From Portulaca oleracea (taxonomy: Eukaryota; Streptophyta; Magnoliopsida; Caryophyllales; Portulacaceae), in assembly GCA_029582165.1 (NCBI GenBank), contig CM055888.1, positions 16,353,501-16,417,500 on the forward strand: a stretch of 64,000 nt of DNA, written 5' to 3'. Position 1 is the first letter of the stretch; the number at the start of each line of letters is the position of its first letter. Shown in pieces: positions 10,505 to 21,733 of this stretch. The position numbers and the translations under genes were made by a program. Below the pieces are notes generated by a model, which saw nothing but the letters and a program-made list of their open reading frames with translations, had not been told where the DNA came from and did not search any database.

Positions 10505-10860
10505 ACACCCGCTACACTGGGTGTAGCACCCGCTACAATGGGCGTAACACCTACGACAGACAGCAGCAGTGAAGGAGCCAGAAGTCTACCGGAACGTAGC
10601 GCCCGCTATGCTGTGTGTGACACCCGCGACGTATGCGTAGGGCCCGCTACAGTTGGTGTGCTGCCCGCGACCAAACACGGAACAACGAAGAAATGTCTCA
10701 GCCAGGAGCCACCACGGTCAGCCCGTGGTGAAGCCCACGGACCGTGAACGTGAACGTCGCGTCCGCGACGGCCGAAAAACATAAAGCGATAGACGAAGCT
10801 CAGCAAAGTGTAGCGCCCGCGACCTATGGTGTGACACCCGCGAAGATCGGCCAATTTTCG
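10505..10860 (+). promoter_or_regulatory. Dyad-repeat block in U3 of element A (left copy)
   Basis: Consecutive imperfect copies of TGTAGCACCCGCTACA, an inverted repeat with arms TGTAGC/GCTACA, grade into CCCGCGAC variants over 350 bp, ending 80 bp before the TATA box at 10938. The right LTR has the same block at 15310-15680. A regulatory role is inference. Confidence 0.5.
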
Positions 10861-10937
10861 AAAATTAAAACGTGTGGCGGCTGATTGTTAGGGTTTGGAG
10901 GGGTTTATCATTATTTTTTCTTCTTTATTCTTTTCTT

Positions 10938-10945
10938 TATATAAA
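10938..10945 (+). promoter_or_regulatory. TATA box of element A, left LTR
   Basis: TATATAAA followed by CCCTATTATATT, conserved at 15770-15777 in the right LTR. Confidence 0.55.
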
Positions 10946-11664
10946 CCCTATTATATTTTCATTAGTGGCATCTATCTTAGTTTTATCATTAGTTTTACTT
11001 AGTTTTATTTTCTAGTTCTAACTTAGGTTTATTTTAATGGCTTAGTTCTCAGTTTCTTTAAGTTTTCTTTAAACCTATGATTGTAAGTTACATTCTTTCA
11101 AGATCAATGCAATTCTTTTATTCAAGTTCTTGTCTCCTTTTTTGTCTTTTGATTTCATTAGGGTAGTTCCACACCAAACATTTGATTTTTAGTGAAGTGG
11201 AGGATTAAGGTTCCTCGGATTCTTCCTTCAGGTGAGGATTCAAGCAGTCTTAGTAATCCGAATCACGCTTTTTCTTGTTTGTTCGGGAGAATATCCGTGA
11301 TTAAAGATTCAAGATTTAAAAATTCAAGATTTCAAGATTCAAGATTGGAACAATGCATCCTAGGTATAATTTCTTTTCCTTAATTTCAGTAATTAATTCA
11401 ATTTATACATTCATCATTCTTGATTGCTTTTAATTTCTTTCTTAGGTAGAGATTTAAATTCTTGTCAGATTAGGTTTAATTCATCTTGGCGTTCATGTTT
11501 TCCTTATTGTTTATTGCTTTCGATTTCTCGATTAGTTTAGTTTAATTCTTTACTGCTTCCTGCATATTGAAAACCCTTCCAACCAATTTCCTGAAAACCT
11601 AACACACCATCCCTATGGATACGACTACCCTTACTCTTTTACCCCAATTTCTACAACCAAAGAA

Positions 11665-11682
11665 TGGCGATGTTGCCGGTAT
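11665..11682 (+). promoter_or_regulatory. Degenerate primer-binding site of element A
   Basis: TGGCGATGTTGCCGG follows the left LTR directly and matches the tRNA-Asp primer complement TGGCGCCGTTGCCGGGGA at 13 of 18 positions. Confidence 0.6.
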
Positions 11683-11815
11683 GGCGTTATTTGGTAGATT
11701 AGGTTATTGGTTTGTGTTTAAATAGTTTATTGCTTTCTAGGTTCTTCCAAGAAGAATATAGTTACAAAAATTTGAAAAAAAACAAAAATAATAATAATAA
11801 AACAGAAAAAGAGTT

Positions 11816-13331
11816 ATGACTGATGTTAGGGTTCCACAATTTGAGCAAGAAATATTTTGGAGATATTTTGCTAGATTACAGAATTATGTTGCTCAATGTG
11901 AATCATATGGTATCTCATATTATACACTAGATATCTTGGATATTGTGTACGAGGGTGTAAATTATGAAACTCGTAACCTCTTAGAATATTATGGGTTTTC
12001 TAATTTCGAAGAAGATGAAGCATTGGAATTTCTTGAATGGTTGTCTAGGGATACTTATGAATCTGAACAAAAAAAATTCTCCCTTTGACTCCCATATTTC
12101 AAATATTGCACCACCCTCTGAGACTTTAACCATACCATATCATGAGTACCCCCAAAATCTAAATGGTCAATCTAGTGGTGGGGAGTATGTGGAAAATTTT
12201 TCTGGGACTGTAACTGAGCAATCATGCGAATATCCCCTGTATTTTGATGATCAATCTTATGGTAGGGATTATGTGGAAAACTCTTATGATCTTCCCCCAT
12301 ATGATGTTAAGTCTCATCCTTTGAACTTACATTGTGAATCTCCGTATCATAATTCTTACTCTTGTTTCCGAGTTGAGATAGATAATTTTCGTGTTGAAGT
12401 GAATGAGTTGTATGAGAAAATGGTTGACTACACGCAAGAACTTTTTCACAAGATTAACACTAGGGTAGAAACTTCTTCTTCACCAGTGGTTGAGTCGATA
12501 GTTGAAGTAGAACATTCATCGTTTTTGAGTCCTGAAATGCATGATGATTCTTCTTTGTATGATTATGATGAGGATGATGACTACTATAACAGGCCTAGTT
12601 TTGCATGTATCGAGCTTAAGAAACCCTTAGATCTAGCTGCATCTAGTGAGCATGAGAAACATGATGATCTTGTGTGTGATGATGTAGAACTTGATGACAA
12701 CATGCTTGATGATGAACCATTGTCCACACCGTTATCCATGCTTTTATGTGAAGAAAAGGTTGAGTCTAATGAATGCCATGATACTTGTGGTGATCTTGTT
12801 GAGAGTGAAATTGAATCTTTTGTGATAAAATGTGTGCTTGATACTAAATTATTCACTTTCATTAAGGATTATTGTATTAATGAGACATTATCTACCCTTT
12901 CCTGTGAATCCATTGAAAATAATGTGAAATCTTGTGATAATGAACTTGAGTCTTTGGGGATTGATCCTAAGTGTTTGAACTTGGTTGGTGACAATGATAT
13001 TTTTGATGGTGATATGCTTTATAAGTCATTGTTTGCATTCAAGTCTTTACATGAGGAAGTTAAGGAGTGCATTGTATTGCCCCCTCCCGTTGATTTGCAA
13101 ACTCAATCTCCATTTACAAGTCAATGGGATCATCCATTTGTCAAATCTCGATTTACGATGCCTAGGAAAGTTGTGTACATTCCTGTAGTTCGTCATTTCA
13201 CTGACTTTTCTAAGGCATTTGATAAACTGTTAAGAGCGCTAACGTTTGCTAATGAAATTTTGAGATTGTGCTCTTATGTTCACCACTCTGAAATGCATGA
13301 CTTGTTACTACGGGCATTGAATGGTTCTTAG
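11816..13331 (+). pseudogene. Gag-like ORF of element A (family with B and C), one frameshift
   Basis: The frame starts at ATG 11816 (MTDVRVPQFEQEIFWRYFAR). It carries the family N-terminal block: QFEQE-IFWRYF, EGVNYETRNLLEYYGF, then LEWLSRDTYE. At an A8 run (12069-12076) it shifts frame and continues to TAG at 13331, about 500 codons in all. The middle is rich in Asp, Glu and Ser (DYDEDDDYY, DDVELDDNMLDDEPL). The C-terminus keeps PRKVVY, DFSKAFDKLLRALT and LLRAL. The CX2CX4HX4C knuckle of the B and C copies is not preserved; only scattered Cys and His remain near 12330-12365. A one-base indel in the A run explains the break; slippage expression is possible but unproven. Confidence 0.7.
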
Positions 13332-14996
13332 ATGATGCCCGACATCTTGAGGTGAGAAGGAGTGACTGATGCTCCATAGGAGATTTTATATACTGAGATT
13401 TCATTGTTTGGGTATACTCAATACCCAACCAGGTAACATCCTTCCTTTCTTCTTAATACAGTTAGTGAATTGGCTTTCTTTTCTTCTTGTGTTTTCTTTT
13501 GGTGCGTTTCTCGATTTTCTTTTGGGGTGCTTTCTTATCTCTATTTCTATTCCAATGAGGACATTATTGGCCTTTTCGTGTAGGAGTGGGGGTGGCATGC
13601 ATGCCGGCTTGAGTTTTTCCTTTTCTTTTGTTTGCTTTTCTTTTGTGTGGTGTCGCCTTATTCACAATGAGGACATTGTAGAGTTTATGTGTGGGAGTGG
13701 GGTAGCACAAGTGCCTTACTAGTTTTTGGAGAGAAACGTCTTTAGTTATCATTGAAATTAGGCGAAATTTTTAAAATTTTTATCGATTAAGGTAGTTTGT
13801 ATATATGGTTGTGTCGTTGATTGCTAGAATAGTTTAATTGCTTAATTAGGAATAGTTAGTGAATGTTTGATAGACTTTAGGCTCGATCGTTAGTTTTTCT
13901 AAACATAATAACCTCACCTGTATTTGCAACCATGTGGTATCCCTAGAAAATCACTTCTAGGCGAGTTAATGTGATGGTTTCGGTTTAGGAGGGAAGTTTG
14001 TAGCTTCTTGAATATCCATGCTCTAAACAAAGAACTACACGGGTTGGTATGAGTGGTGCGGCGCTCTTACCCCTTAAGCACTTCGTTTGCGTATAGAGTA
14101 GCCTGTGTTGGGAGGGTACCCCATTTATGGGCCGTTTAATTCCCGAAAATACTAACACAAAAATAGTGATCTAAGAAATTCTGAAAATTGTTGGTTCACC
14201 TACATAAATCGGTGTGAGTGGTGCGGCAATCACGCCCCTTAAGCTCCTTGTTTGTGAATGGAAAGGATCTATATTGGAAGAGTAGACCCCTTTCAGGGTC
14301 GTTCAATTCTCGAAAAACCCAACACCAAAAAAAGAGTAATGCAATAAGTGTGGAACCAATCTCTATGTAACCTACGACCCTCACCAAGCTAAGGGCGACA
14401 CAAAATAGGGAGAGGAACCGCTATTAATTCCTTAAATAAATCGAGCATGGGTGTTTGTGTAGTTAATCCTAACCAACTAAACCTTGACTTAAGCAAAAAG
14501 GAGCCAAGAAACACTGCACTTGAACACGAGGAACCCATTAAGCTTATGCATGAGTGAGGTGAAAATTGTTAAGTCTAGCAACAGTCTTGCTTGTTGACTT
14601 GATAGTGTTTGATAACTGTTCTTGGTTGGGAGAAAGCACTGTTTAAGTAGTTAGCCTCACGACTGTGTGTGTGAATTTCCTCGGTGTCGATCTCCATTCT
14701 AAATTTCGCCTCTTTATCTCACAAAGTGTTTCTCCTCCCTTCTTTTCTTTAGTTTTGAGTCTTTTTCTTCTTCTTTCTTTTCTTTTTCTTTTCTTTTTCA
14801 TTGGCTTTTGTGGGTATAGTTGCTATAAACCCTCACGAGATCTTTCTCGTCCACTTGGCTGCCAAAGGGTTTAAAGGGCTTATTGCATGCGCTAAATTCA
14901 ACCGTGATTCCTACGAAAGTGAGTTAGGGTAGCTTAGTTTTCTTTTTATTTTTGTTTTAGTTTGCTCGAGGCGAGCAAACCTTTGTGTGGGAGTGT
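13332..14996 (+). other. Non-coding 3' internal region of element A
   Basis: There is no pol. The region contains a duplicated AATGAGGACATT...TGGGAGTGGGG polypurine-like segment (13554 and 13666, 112 bp apart), a diverged 165-bp tandem pair, pyrimidine tracts near 14730-14800, and the tract TTTGTGTGGGAGTG just before the right LTR. Confidence 0.6.
14020..14345 (+). repeat. Diverged 165-bp tandem duplication
   Basis: Two copies share GAGTGGTGCGGC (14051 and 14216), CCCCTTAAG, a TTGGRAG step and TTCCCGAAAA / TTCTCGAAAA. The spacing is 165 bp. Confidence 0.7.
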
Positions 14997-16478
14997 TGTT
15001 CAGTCTCATTTCAAGTCGAATTTATACCGTTAAGAAAGGGTTTTGTTTGTTTTAGACCCCCAATTATGAGTAAATTATGGTGATTTCGTCCCGTGACGAT
15101 CGGCCAATTTCCGAAAATTAAAACGTGTGGCGGCTGATTATTAGGGTTTGGAGGGGTTTATTATTATTTTTCTTCTTTATTCTTTTCTTTATATAAACCC
15201 TATTATATTTTCATTAGTGGCATCTTAGTTTTATCATTAGTTTTCCTTAGGTTAATCAAAGGAAAGAGGGAAAAAGGAATCAAAGTGCTGAAAAACCCAA
15301 CACCCAGACAGCTGTAGCACCCGCTACACTAGGCATGACACCCGCTACACTAGGTGTAGCACCCGCTACAATGGGTGTTACACCCGCGACAGACAGCAAA
15401 AGTGAAGGAGCCAAAGGTCTACCGGAACGTAGCGCCCGTTATGCTGTGTGAGACACCCGCGACGTACGCGTAGCGCCCGCTACAGTTGGTGTGCCGCCCG
15501 GGACCAAACACAGAACCACCAAGAAACGTCTCATCCAGGGGCCACCGCGGTTAGCCCGTGGTGACTGCTCGCGCCCGCGAACGTGAATGTCGTGCCCGCG
15601 ACGGCCGAAAACGATAAAGCGACGGATGAAGCTTACCAAAGCGTGGCGCCCGCGACCCACGGTGTGACACCCGTGACGATCGGCCAATTTCCGAAAATTA
15701 AAACGTGTGGCGGCTGATTGTTAGGGTTTGGAGGGGTTTATTATTATTTTTCTTCTTTATTCTTTTCTTTATATAAACCCTATTATATTTTCATTAGTGG
15801 CATCTTAGTTTTATCATTAGTTTTACTTAGTTTTATTTTCTAGGTTTTACTTAAGTTTATTTTAATGGCTTAGTTCTCTGTTTCTTTAAGTTTTCTTTAA
15901 ACCTTTGATTGTAAGTTACATTCTTCCAAGATTAATGCAATTCTTTTCTTCAAGTTCTTGTCTCCTCTTTTTGTCTTTAGATTTCATTAAGGTAGTTCCA
16001 CACCAAAAATCTAATTTTTAGTGAAGAGGAGGATTAATGTTCCTCGAATTCTCCCTTCAGGTGAGGATTCGAGCAGTCTTAGTAATCCGAATCACGCTTT
16101 TTCTTGTTTTTTCGGGAGAATATCCGTGATTAAAGATTCTAGATTTAAAGATTCAAGATTGGAACAATGCATCCTAGGTATGATTTCTTTTCCTTAGTTT
16201 CAGTAATTAATTCAGTTTTTACATTCATCATTCTTGATTGCTTTTAATTGCTTTCTTAGGTAGAGATTTAAATTCTTGTTAGATTAGGTTTAAATCATCT
16301 TTGCATTCATGTTTTCCTTAGTTTTTATTGCTTTCGATTTCCCGATTAGTTTAGTTTAATTCTTTACTGCTTCCTGCATATTGAAAACTCTTCCAAACCA
16401 ATTTCCTGAAAACCTAACACACCATCCCTGTGGATACGACTACCCTTACTCTTTTACCCCAATTTCTACAACCGAACA
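14997..16478 (+). repeat. Right LTR of element A
   Basis: 1482 bp, from TGTTCAGTCTC to CCGAACA. It lacks the solo LTR insertion of the left copy but has an internal duplication of the promoter block (15091-15250 repeated at 15665-15830). Confidence 0.85.
15091..15250 (+). repeat. Duplicated promoter block in right LTR of element A
   Basis: CCCGTGACGATCGGCC through the TATATAAACCC box (15190) to CATTAGTTTT is an extra copy of 15665-15830. It is inserted after GATTTCGT and before AGGTTAATCAAAGG, where the left LTR reads continuously. The right LTR therefore has two TATA boxes. Confidence 0.8.
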
Positions 16479-16483
16479 ATACT

Positions 16484-16678
16484 CCATGGAGAAAACGATT
16501 GAGGAGGGGGATAAAGGTCCCCTTGGCGCAAGCCACGGTATCCTTTGAAGGTACTTGTGTTGTCCCCACTAATACAAATAGCAAATGTACTATTTGTGAG
16601 GCATGTCATCACCCATTCAGTGAAGACATGAGGAAAATTGCAATCTTCAAGCATTAACATTACAAATAGATTCAAAGT
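16484..16678 (-). pseudogene. LINE reverse transcriptase, upstream part (interrupted)
   Basis: Minus-strand translation shows MLEDCNFPHVFTEWVMTCL, then ISGDNTSTFKGYRGLRQGDL, the palm region with the GLRQGDPLSP-type motif of plant L1 elements. It breaks exactly at the ATACT target site of element A. When one TSD copy is removed, the open frame crosses into the segment at 6644 and gives the family's MEYLxxSLK motif at the join. Upstream RT motifs and the endonuclease are missing, so the LINE was already a fragment. Confidence 0.85.
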
Positions 16679-17099
16679 CTTTTATAAGTCTATCTTATGC
16701 ATACACCGAGGGCAGATACAACATTTGTTGCAACCCCTAACAATCTCATGGCAATAAGAACATAATGGATCTGTTCCCTCTAGTTCATAAATGCTCCGTA
16801 ACTGTTGTTGATTCTCAATCTCCAAGCAAGCACCTTCGTGATGGTCTTACAGATTATATTGCAACAAGGTATGGACCTCATTAATCCTCTCCAACGACTC
16901 GATGAATATAAGACTTCTTAAATAGAAAACTAATTCTTGATCATATATGTTGATTCAAGAGACTTGAAGCTAGCACCACAATAGAGAAACATCTTATAAT
17001 CTGTAAGTTTTTTCTTCAATTCTTTTATCAAAGTCCTTGATCATTGAAATGCACTTATACTAAGATACTTGTATTATAGTGAGTGTGGAAATTCACTTG
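16679..17099. other. Unassigned segment between elements A and B
   Basis: No element ends were found. A minus-strand open stretch (about 16684-16820) would encode a short Cys-rich peptide with CSYCHE and CNKCCICPRC. I do not recognise it. 17040-17099 continues across element B at 22812, so both pieces belong to one older sequence. Confidence 0.35.
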
Positions 17100-17104
17100 A
17101 GTAG

Positions 17105-18250
17105 TGTTGAACCTTGGTTTTACCGCTTTTTACCTCGGTTTTTATTATCTTATTGAACTTATCTAAGTTATTTAGTTTAAGTTTAATAGTGTTTTTTGTC
17201 ATCTTCGCTAATTGAGACTAATCTGTTTAATTGTCTTATTTTTGGGTAACTTTGAGATAAGTGATGATGACACATGAGGTAAAAGATTGGAATTAAGGAG
17301 CAAAGGAAGCCAACACACTCGCGCCAGAAACCTATAAGGGAAGTTGGGATTTCCAGTTCAGCACACCTATGTGTGCCAATCGGCTTGGGCACCCGTGCCA
17401 AATTGCAGTCTTTTGTTTTAAATAGTTTTATTAATTAGAAGAAAGACAGTTTTTCATTATTACGTTTTTTTCACTTCTAGTTTGTCTAGGGCTTAAGGGG
17501 AGGTTTCTCCCTAAGCCTTTATGGTTCTAGGTTTAGATTTCAATTGAAGAATTTATGAATTCAAGAAGGAGATTGAATTTGGCTTTCAATTCAAGACAAA
17601 GTTCTTCTATCTCTTTCTCTCTATTTTCTCCTATGTTAATTTCTTGTTAGTTTTTTGTTGTTTGGGTTGTAATTGATGTGTTTGACAATGAATTAATCTT
17701 ATTTTAGTCCTAATCTATCTAAATTCATGCTTGTAATTAAAGGCTTTCTCACGCCCACCACGTGTTCGATGAAATGCTCGAAAGAGTGTTCATATGTTTT
17801 TCTTTGGGCAATTGATGTATGCCGAGAGGTGAGATTAATTTGCTTGTGTGGTAGAGAAAATAGTTAGGGTTTTTGACATGAGAATAGTCGAATTCTAACT
17901 AGGTCTACGGTTGCTATTCTTGTAGGTTAATTAGACTAACTCCATGAGAATAGATAGTTAGAATAGTCAGACTAGCCCTTGACCCTCGAGAGAGGGCTTT
18001 GGTGAGCTTTAATGGTGCAACCGATTACTCTAAATTGCTTGTTTAGAATTGGTAGATTAGGTCGTTCAAATTGATTAGTTGTTGAATACCGATTTCGTTT
18101 CCTGAACTATTGCTTTCGTAGTTTGTAGCTTTGTTCGTCACCACCATCATTTTGATTAATCTACCTAGCTCGAAACACTTGAGTCCGCTCTGAGTGCTTA
18201 GAACCCAATTCCCTGAGATCGACAACCGTACTTCCAAAAGTACGACAACA
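17105..18250 (+). repeat. Left LTR of element B
   Basis: 1146 bp, homologous to 21734-22806 throughout. It carries a GGCTTGGGCACCCGTGCC dyad near 17383-17400, followed by a TTTTAAATAG TATA-like stretch. Confidence 0.9.
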
Positions 18251-18254
18251 AATT

Positions 18255-18272
18255 TGGCGCCATTGCCGGGGA
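18255..18272 (+). promoter_or_regulatory. Primer-binding site (tRNA-Asp) of element B
   Basis: TGGCGCCATTGCCGGGGA, four bases after the LTR, has one mismatch to the complement of the plant tRNA-Asp 3' end. Confidence 0.85.
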
Positions 18273-18365
18273 GTTGTTGCTTCCTAGGCTTCGAGCTTGC
18301 TTGAGGATTCTTGTTAGGTCTTTAAAAATTCAAAAAAATTAAAGAAATTAAAAAATCCAAAAAAA

Positions 18366-19774
18366 ATGAATCTTCCCCACTTCTCTCAATATGAGCAAGA
18401 ATTGTTTTGTGCTTATTGGAATCGATTAGATGACTATCTTGCTTATTGTGCTCGATGTGATTTTACTTTTACAAAGTGGGAAGTGTTGTATATTGTTGGT
18501 GAGGGTGTGAATTTGGAGACTCGTACTCTTTTGGATTATTTTGGTTTTCATGCTAAAAGGGAGTGCGAGGCCTGGGAATTGCTTGAATGGTTGATTTGCG
18601 ATACTCATGAGTTTGAGGAGGCTTGTTATTCGTCGGGTTCTTCTTATGATGATCCTTGTGCTTTTCATGCTAAATCATACTATGAGAATCAATATGTGAA
18701 TGCTTGTCCCCCATCCCCTTGTTTTGATTTGCATACTCAATCTCCATTTGTAGATCAACCTAAGGATCCACATTTGTACGACTCCTCATATGCTTGTGAA
18801 TCATGTTTTGATTGCCAATCTTTTGACCATAATGTGAATTCATGTCCCTATTATGCCCCGTCCCTAGGGTATAATCTTGTACTTCTTCAAGAATCCATAG
18901 ATAGGGTTGAATGTATAAGTCGTGACATGATTGAAAGGAACAAGGCACTTAGGCTTAAAATTAGTTCGTTTGAACTTGAGCATGATCCTCTTGCTACTTC
19001 TGGATCCTCGCTGCCCTCGGACCTTGATCGTGAAATTGATTCTCCTCAAATTCACTTAGAGAAATAGGATGATTCACTAGTCCATATTCCACCATTATCT
19101 AGCACACCTTTGACCTTAGAGGATCCTTCACTTTATCAATGTGCACAGATTGATATGGGTGAATCACATGCAGATGATGCTAGTTATGATGAGGATGTTG
19201 CACTTTGGATTCATGCTTTGGCTGCGCCTTGTAATGAGGAACTTTATGATGAGGAGTCATGTATTGATGTGGTTGATGATGCACCTCCTAGTCTTGAGTC
19301 TCATGATGTGAAATTTACCCTTCATGATGCATCTTTGGATGGTAATATTGAAATGGGGCTTGTTTGTGATGAAGCTGTTGAGGAGGTTGTACTTGGGAGT
19401 TCTCCTATATGCTTTGAATATGTCAATGTTGTATCCATGTCTCCCCTTCTTAAGACTCGCTTCCCTTCACTTCATTCCACCCTCTCACTCGAGCATGAGT
19501 GCCCTGCTTCCCTAGTTTATTATAGAGACTCTAACCTCTCATGTGATCCTTCTTGTCCATACCTAGGGAGATGTCTAGAAAAATTGTGTGGTATGCCTTC
19601 TTTGATCATTCTTTCAATTTTTCTATGGCATTTGCTAAATTTAAGAGGATACTCATGTTGTTTGCTATATTTTTGCTAGTATTCTCTTACTTGTCGCACT
19701 GTGAGATACATGCTTCGATGTATGATCGACTCCTACGAGCCTTAACTGCGTCTGAGTTTCTTAGGTCAAGCTAA
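18366..19774 (+). pseudogene. Gag-like ORF of element B, zinc knuckle present, stop and frameshift
   Basis: The frame starts at ATG 18366 and is interrupted by TAG at 19065-19067. It continues in the same frame to about 19562, then shifts to the frame ending at 19774. The N-terminal block reads QYEQELFCAYWNRL, EGVNLETRTLLDYFGF, then WELLEWLICDTHEFE. Residues 147-160 are CFDCQSFDHNVNSC, an exact CX2CX4HX4C zinc knuckle (18804-18845). The middle is acidic. After the frameshift the C-terminal block is SRKIVWYAFFDHSFNFSMAF, then a hydrophobic stretch and YDRLLRALTASEF. The knuckle points to nucleic-acid binding and a gag origin, but its place near the N-terminus is unusual. Confidence 0.75.
18804..18845 (+). 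other. CCHC zinc knuckle in element B ORF
   Basis: Encodes C147-x2-C150-x4-H155-x4-C160, the retroviral-type nucleocapsid pattern. The residues FDH and SCP(Y/S)Y around it are shared with the element C copy. Confidence 0.85.
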
Positions 19775-19999
19775 GGACCTTAAATTAGCGCTTCTTGGGA
19801 ATTAATGAAAGTGTGTTTGAGAAGTATTGGTGGGTTGATTGAATGTGTTTTGATGTTTCTATGGTGAGTATTGCAGGGTAAATATGTGTTTTGAACTCAA
19901 AGTTAATGGAAATTCCTAAAATTTGGAAGCAGCAAATTGGCACACCCACCCGTGCCAAATTGGAACACCCAAAACAACAAGGTTGCAAAAATTCCAAGA

Positions 20000-20894
20000 T
20001 GAGTGAACACCTAACCGTGTGGACGCATACTATACCTTTCCGGAAAGCTCAGAATGTCCTTTAAAACTTTTATGTTCAACTCTTAACCCACAGGGATCTC
20101 TAACCATTCCAAAAACAACAATCTTTAAACTGACGACAGAAAATATATTAATTTACACACCTTCACGGTTTTGGCCAAAACTCACAATATACATACCGGA
20201 ATTACGAAATTCAAAAACCGGGAGTTAACTAATATCTTAGGCCACCTAATCGTACCATAAATTGAGTCTCATACTTTATATTCCCTGGAATTTCCAGATT
20301 GCAACCTAATTCATTTCCCCTTGAAATTCCTTAACATGCATCACTCAAAAACATCATCTTACTTAATCTAAGTCTAATCTAAACACATGCATTTAACTTT
20401 AATCAACTTTTCATCCTTTCACAGTAAGTTTAATTATCAAAAACCACATGCATGCTCATACTTTCACATATCTTTCACTAATTCAACAAATAGAACAAAG
20501 AATCCATCTCAACTTACCCAAAATCCCCTTGATTCTCTTAGCTCTTAGAAAACTCTTCTTAAAGACCTTAAATTTCTTGAATTTACCATTGGAAAACCTA
20601 ATAGTAACAAGAAGAAAACTTAGAATATAAACTTGATTTAATCTTGAAAGTGAGAGGAAGAGAAAAAGAGTGTTATACCATTTGAAATGGAAGAATAAGA
20701 GGGATTAGATGATGAGGATGATGACGGCTGGAATTTTGGCCGGAAAACTAGCCGTGGTGGTGGCTGTGACAGAAAGCACAAGGTGGCGATGGGGCTGGTG
20801 CAGTGCAGCGTGGGTTTGGAGTGGGAGAGGAAGAGGAAGAGGTGATGAGTGAGTTGAGTGGGTGTGATTAAAATGAGAGATAACCTCCAATATA

Positions 20895-20955
<61 letters not shown>

Positions 20956-21434
20956 ATAATTGACACTTAGGCCCAAAACTTCTATTTACAACTCTTGGAC
21001 CAGCTGAAAACTCATTTACATGAGGGAGAATTGATCCATTTTTAATACTTCCTCTTATAGTTATATCTCCCTAGTTTCCCAACTTACCGAAATTTCTTAA
21101 ACCGTAAAAATGTTATCGATCACTTAAATAAATATATCCAACACCTCCATAAAATTTCGCATAATTATAACCTTAAATTTAATCGAATAAAGGAGGACCC
21201 GAAATATCAGTCTAGGTAAAAGAATTCAGATATGATCGGAAATCATCATAAAAATTTATCGGTAGAGATTTCTTGTGAAAAGAAAAATTGAACTGAACCA
21301 TGGATGATCGTTGCACTGTTCAAGTCCTACAAATACACACTGGGTTAAAAAGAAAAAGAAAAGAAAATTATAGGCACAAATTAGTTAATTAATACAATTA
21401 AGAGATTTAAATAATAATCGTTTAGGGCGGGTTG
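20000..21434 (-). repeat. Truncated foreign LTR inside element B
   Basis: The right end, GGGCGGGTTGTTACA, and blocks such as ATCGTTGCACTGTTCAAGTCC and CCGGAAAGCTCAGAATG align with the end and middle of the 3.2-kb LTRs at 28352-37767 (GTCGTTGCTCCGTTCGAGTCC; CCGGAAACCTTGTGAAG). It is a diverged relative in the same, minus, orientation. The left boundary is approximate and no TSD was found. It is shared by the B copy at 62564, so it predates their divergence. Confidence 0.65.
20898..20953. repeat. (TA)n microsatellite
   Basis: About 27 TA units. The copy at 62744-62791 in the second element B is shorter, so the length varies between copies. Confidence 0.9.
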
Positions 21435-21733
21435 TTACATCCTACCGATCCTAATTAGTTCGCCAATCACTTGAATGAGCTTGAATTGCATGTAGGGTCA
21501 AGATTGAGCGATTGTTTTGCCACTTGACTTTGTGATCTTTGGAATGAATTGCAACTTTGTTTTGATATGAATTTGGGCCTTGCCAAGCAACCTATTGTAT
21601 ACCTTTGCTCTTGAGTACTGGATTTTATCCCTTGTCCAAAATGAGGGAGGCTCCTCTTGAGGTTTTCTTTTTCTCCCCGGTACTTCATGATTAGTCTTGC
21701 TCGGGGACAAGTAAGGTTTAAGCATGGGGCGAT

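Larger units (their letters stand above)
6650..11663 (+). repeat. Left LTR of element A (interrupted)
   Basis: Native LTR sequence is 6650-6835 plus 10505-11663, about 1.35 kb. It matches the right LTR in the start block, the GTAGCACCCGCTAC dyad block, the TATA region and the end block. The solo LTR at 6836-10499 sits inside the dyad block with one GCGTG on each side. Confidence 0.85.
6650..16478 (+). mobile_element. LTR retrotransposon A, non-autonomous, single ORF
   Basis: The element is flanked by perfect TSDs ATACT (6645-6649 and 16479-16483). The LTRs begin TGTTCRGTCTC and the right one ends CCGAACA. The left LTR is enlarged by a solo LTR insertion. A degenerate tRNA-Asp-type primer site follows the left LTR, and TTTGTGTGGGAGTG, a polypurine-like tract, precedes the right LTR. 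The only coding sequence is the frameshifted gag-like ORF at 11816-13331; protease, RT, RNase H and integrase are absent. Mobility would depend on an autonomous partner. Confidence 0.88.

Noticed and set aside
10493..10854. Open frames in the GTAGCACCCGCTAC block (and 15439-15687)
   Set aside because: The block is LTR U3 sequence present in both LTRs and explained by dyad repeats.
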